Below are positions 61,274-64,000 of a stretch of 64,000 nucleotides of DNA, in pieces (within the stretch, counting starts at the first letter, position 1; every line of letters starts with the position of its first letter). This DNA is from an uncultured delta proteobacterium. Its GTDB lineage: Bacteria > Desulfobacterota > Desulfovibrionia > Desulfovibrionales > Desulfovibrionaceae. Location: positions 124,001-188,000 of the forward strand of contig CAIMRY010000019.1 in NCBI GenBank assembly GCA_903843965.1, written 5' to 3'. Made by a program: the position numbers and the translations under genes. The notes under the pieces are model-generated. The model saw nothing but the letters and a program-made list of their open reading frames with translations, was not told the DNA's origin and ran no database searches.

Positions 61274-61668
61274 GCGGTCTCCTCCGGGGACAGGTGCGTC
61301 CAGGGCGGTTCAAGTGCCTGGGGCTTTGACAATGGGCACAACCCCTGGCGCGCAGCATGGCGGGGGCCTGGTCGCGGATGCGCGGGGCTGGCCCGGGCAA
61401 AGGCAGACACCGTCCAGACGCTCCGCCTCCAGCAAAACGGCGTTGATCCCCGCGACCGCGCCAGGCGTTTGCTTGGCCGGTCGGTGAAGGGTTCGGGCGA
61501 GCCCGTCGTGGCGAATCCCGTCAGACGGGGAACTCCTTTGCGCCTGGATCGCCGGAGCGTGCTCCCCAAGCGGAAGTCGGCGCGCAGGGCCGATGCGCCA
61601 GGCCTGTACGAGAACAGCGCTCCTCAGCGACCGACGGCTTTGGAGCAGGCGCTCCCGGTCCTGTCCAG
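61274..61668. other. 395-bp region between FkbM and DegT genes
   Basis: No clear gene is present. A 120-codon frame starts at ATG 61672, overlapping the DegT stop as ATGA and running to 61310, in the same direction. It has no recognised motif and reads like low-quality GC-rich sequence, so I do not call it. I see no terminator or promoter. Confidence 0.4.
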
Positions 61669-62859
61669 TCATGCCGAGCCTCCGCTCTCTCCCCGGCTCG
61701 ACGCGAGGGCCTGGCCGAGCGCCGCAACCACCCGGACCACGTCCGAATCAGCCATGCCCGGGTACAGCGGCAGGGTGATCTCCTGTTCGCAGAATTCCTG
61801 CGTGCGCGCCAGCGCCTCGCTGCCGGGCATCCCGGAGTAGCAGGAGAACATGTGGATGGGCGGGTAATGCATGCTCGTCTGGACGCCCAAACCGCGCATG
61901 CACAGCCGCACGGCGTCCCGGGCGGCGCCTTTGGGGAGCAGCACGGGCATGATGTGCCAGCAGGAGGGATGGTCCGGCGTGAAGGGCACGCGGACATCCG
62001 GCAGGGCCGCTGCCAGAAGCGAGCGGTACCGGTCGCTGAGCCTGCCCCTTTCGGCGTTCCAGGCAGGCAGCCGGGACAGCTGGGAAAGCCCCAGCGCGGC
62101 CCTGAGTTCATCCATGCGGCAGTTCAACCCGGGTTCAGTCACGTCGTAGCCAAGCAGGGGCTGATTGTGCCGCACGGTCGTGGTGCTGGTCATGCCGTGG
62201 CAGCGCAGCAAACGGCAGCGTTCCTGCAGCCGCTCGTCCCTGGAAAGGATCATGCCGCCCTCGGCGGTGGTCATGTTCTTGTTGCTGAAGAAGCTGAAGA
62301 CCGCGATGTCGCCGATGCCGCCTGCTCCGGGCGCCAGGGGGGCGTGGGCGGCGTCTTCGATTATTTTCAGGCCGTGGTCCGTGCGCAGCGCGTCCCAGGG
62401 CTCCGGGGCCATCATGTAGCCCGCGTAGTGCATGACCATGACGGCCTTGGTGCGCGGCGTGATGCGCTCGCGAACGCTTGCCGGGTCGAGGTGCGGGGTC
62501 TCCAAGGAGAGGATGTCCGCCGCAACGGGGGTTCCGCCGGCGGCAACCACGGTGTTGGCTGCGGCCACAAAGGTCAGCGAGGGGATGATCACCTCGTCGC
62601 CGGGGCCGATGTCAAGGACGGCCAAGGCGAGGTGCAGGCCTGCTGTGCAGTTCGATACCGCCGTGGCCTGATCAAAGCCGTGGGCCTGGGCAAAGGCTCG
62701 CTCGAACTCCTCGACCTTGGGGCCCATGGTCAGCCAGCCACCGCGCAGCACTTCCGCCACGGCCTGGACGTCCTCTTCAGTGATGACCGGGCGCGACAGC
62801 GGAATGGGGACATTCCCCCCGGAGTTGCCACCGCCTGCGTGCTTGTCTGATGTCTTCAT
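61669..62859 (-). CDS. DegT/DnrJ/EryC1/StrS family aminotransferase
   Basis: This 396-residue PLP enzyme transaminates keto-sugars on NDP carriers, as in the synthesis of amino sugars. The PLP lysine is in FFSNKNMTTAEGG. IEDAAHA is the usual Asp block, and SNCTAGLHLAL is the phosphate-binding part. ATG 62859 overlaps the GSCFA stop. It could supply an amino sugar for a nonulosonic acid, where legionaminic and pseudaminic pathways use such enzymes. The donor is unknown. Confidence 0.9.
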   Translation of the reverse strand: MKTSDKHAGGGNSGGNVPIPLSRPVITEEDVQAVAEVLRGGWLTMGPKVEEFERAFAQAHGFDQATAVSNCTAGLHLALAVLDIGPGDEVIIPSLTFVAAANTVVAAGGTPVAADILSLETPHLDPASVRERITPRTKAVMVMHYAGYMMAPEPWDALRTDHGLKIIEDAAHAPLAPGAGGIGDIAVFSFFSNKNMTTAEGGMILSRDERLQERCRLLRCHGMTSTTTVRHNQPLLGYDVTEPGLNCRMDELRAALGLSQLSRLPAWNAERGRLSDRYRSLLAAALPDVRVPFTPDHPSCWHIMPVLLPKGAARDAVRLCMRGLGVQTSMHYPPIHMFSCYSGMPGSEALARTQEFCEQEITLPLYPGMADSDVVRVVAALGQALASSRGESGGSA

Positions 62860-64000
62860 GCCTTCCTGGTCACCACCCTGTTGCCGCCGAACCTGTGAGG
62901 CGATTCCATGAACAAAAGGTCGTCCATGACGAGAGGCGGACCGGCCTCATCGAGCCTGGAGCGCAGAAATGCGGTCATGTCCTTGAAATGCTCGGCCCGT
63001 CTGTCAAAGGCGTTTTCGGCGAAGAAGAGATTGTTCCCGCCAAAGAGCACATGATTCTCCCGCGCGACCCCCGAAAGAATGGCCTGGGGGTTTTCCTGCA
63101 ACAGGCGCAGGGCTTGTTCATACCGCCTCCTTGCCTCCACCGCATCCCCGGACACATCCAGGAGGGCGCCGATATTGAGCAGCACGGCCGGGGACTGCTC
63201 CCGCACGGACACGGCCTCAAAAGCTCCCAGGGCGGAGCGCGTATCCTGCCGCCTGACGGCCAGGGCCGCCCTCTTGACCAACAGGTTGTCTGCTGGGAAA
63301 CCCAGCCGTTCAATCTCGTCGAGGGCCGCTCCGGCCTCTTCGACCGGGCTCGTCTCGAAGGTGTTGATATGCTCCATTATCAACCTGGTCTCAGGAGTAC
63401 AATAGGATTGGACGAAAGAGGACATGACCTTGACCATGGCGTGGTCGTTCACGTGGCGGCAGTCATGTTCAAAGCATGGCGCATGCACGCTCTCATAGTG
63501 AACGAGGTCGAAACTGGGGAAGAAATGGACATTGGCGTGCTTTTCCGAAAATTCGCTGGCCGCAACGTAGACGGTGAACTTGGACTTGTTGTTGGCCACC
63601 AGGGCGTCCTCATCCCTGAACGTGGCGCGCAGCGGAACCGGCGAAATGGTCAGGATGATCTCCAGCCCAGGATTCATGCCCATGAGCAGACTGTAGATTT
63701 CATCGAGTTGCGCCGAGTTTTCGGCCACGGACATGAAATGGATCTCCAGGTTCTCCTTGAGGTTCATCACGCCTGGATAGGGGTGGAGGATGAACTCGCC
63801 TGTGAGCAGGTTCCGCCAAACCTCATTCTGTCCGAGGGTGATGACAAGGATGTCCGCCTTGGGCAACATCCTCTGGGCATTGCGCTCCATGGCGTTGATG
63901 ACCTTCAAGGCGTCTTCCCTGGTCTGGCCGCAGACCCTGTGATGGTTCAGGTCCGTATAGCCCGAGCGGCCCAGGTACAGCTGCTCCGGCCCGGTCAGCC
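62856..64000 (-). CDS. GSCFA/SGNH-like protein, 5' end outside window
   Basis: The frame is open to the right edge; about 380 residues are visible and the start lies outside the window. Near the edge the residues read YTDLNHHRVCG and ADILVITLGQNEVWR, which match GSCFA-domain proteins (SGNH-like esterase fold). FDLVHYESV and RHVNDHAM follow, with His and Asp at typical places. Residues from about 220 look like TPR repeats (for example SALGAFEAVSVREQS). The protein may act on a sugar or acyl group, but its reaction is not known. It is the first visible gene of the minus-strand cluster and overlaps the aminotransferase start by 4 bp. Confidence 0.78.
   Translation of the reverse strand, partial: LTGPEQLYLGRSGYTDLNHHRVCGQTREDALKVINAMERNAQRMLPKADILVITLGQNEVWRNLLTGEFILHPYPGVMNLKENLEIHFMSVAENSAQLDEIYSLLMGMNPGLEIILTISPVPLRATFRDEDALVANNKSKFTVYVAASEFSEKHANVHFFPSFDLVHYESVHAPCFEHDCRHVNDHAMVKVMSSFVQSYCTPETRLIMEHINTFETSPVEEAGAALDEIERLGFPADNLLVKRAALAVRRQDTRSALGAFEAVSVREQSPAVLLNIGALLDVSGDAVEARRRYEQALRLLQENPQAILSGVARENHVLFGGNNLFFAENAFDRRAEHFKDMTAFLRSRLDEAGPPLVMDDLLFMESPHRFGGNRVVTRKA

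Noticed and set aside
61310-61672. 120-codon minus-strand frame starting at ATGA on the DegT stop
   Set aside because: The overlap is suggestive, but the product has no motif and the composition is like random GC-rich DNA.

Overview
The window is a high-GC bacterial chromosome segment (roughly two-thirds G+C by eye, more AT-rich at about 21.4-23.3 kb and 55.1-56.3 kb). Its housekeeping genes (rlmN, yggS, DUF4390 plus an NtrY-like kinase, and a pyruvoyl arginine decarboxylase / deoxyhypusine-synthase-like / agmatine deiminase set) suggest a Desulfovibrio-like sulfate reducer. That placement is inference, because there is no rRNA or other marker here. I found no tRNA, rRNA, CRISPR array or intact insertion sequence.

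Layout. 1-17.1 kb is a surface-glycan region: a cut-off radical SAM enzyme, two paralogous GT4 glycosyltransferases, an SGNH/MBOAT O-acetylation pair on the minus strand, a sugar epimerase, a methyltransferase, and then a plus-strand run of broken asnB copy, SGNH protein, intact asnB, methyltransferase, GT4, SGNH protein and MBOAT. 17.1-20.1 kb is a polyamine operon (pdaD, speY-like, aguA). 20.3-27.2 kb is mostly housekeeping (rlmN, yggS, DUF4390, NtrY-like kinase) but is interrupted by an AT-rich two-gene cassette, a membrane protein plus a radical SAM enzyme of unknown role. 27.2-41.8 kb holds a Maf/DUF115-type protein, four radical SAM proteins, two CDP-paratose-epimerase-like proteins, two glycosyltransferases and a sugar O-methyltransferase. 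42.1-64 kb is one long minus-strand cluster that ends at a clear Rho-independent terminator and runs off the right edge. It encodes a GSCFA protein, a DegT aminotransferase, several methyltransferases including two FkbM types, glycosyltransferases, a NodB deacetylase, NeuB, an SDR, an aldehyde dehydrogenase, NeuA, a fused transketolase, a capsule-synthesis-like protein, a radical SAM/SPASM protein and an epimerase. Many of its genes are joined by 4-bp ATGA or GTGA overlaps.

How it may work together (inference). NeuB and NeuA would make and CMP-activate a nonulosonic acid. The SDR, aldehyde dehydrogenase, transketolase, DegT and epimerase genes could build or modify its precursor. Glycosyltransferases, FkbM enzymes and the MBOAT/SGNH pairs would assemble, methylate and acetylate the glycan, and the DUF115 protein is a candidate flagellin glycosyltransferase. 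Eight radical SAM proteins in 64 kb is striking. A second theme is short tandem repeats with 9- or 12-bp units inside coding linkers and gene ends, plus a 13-bp array between genes.
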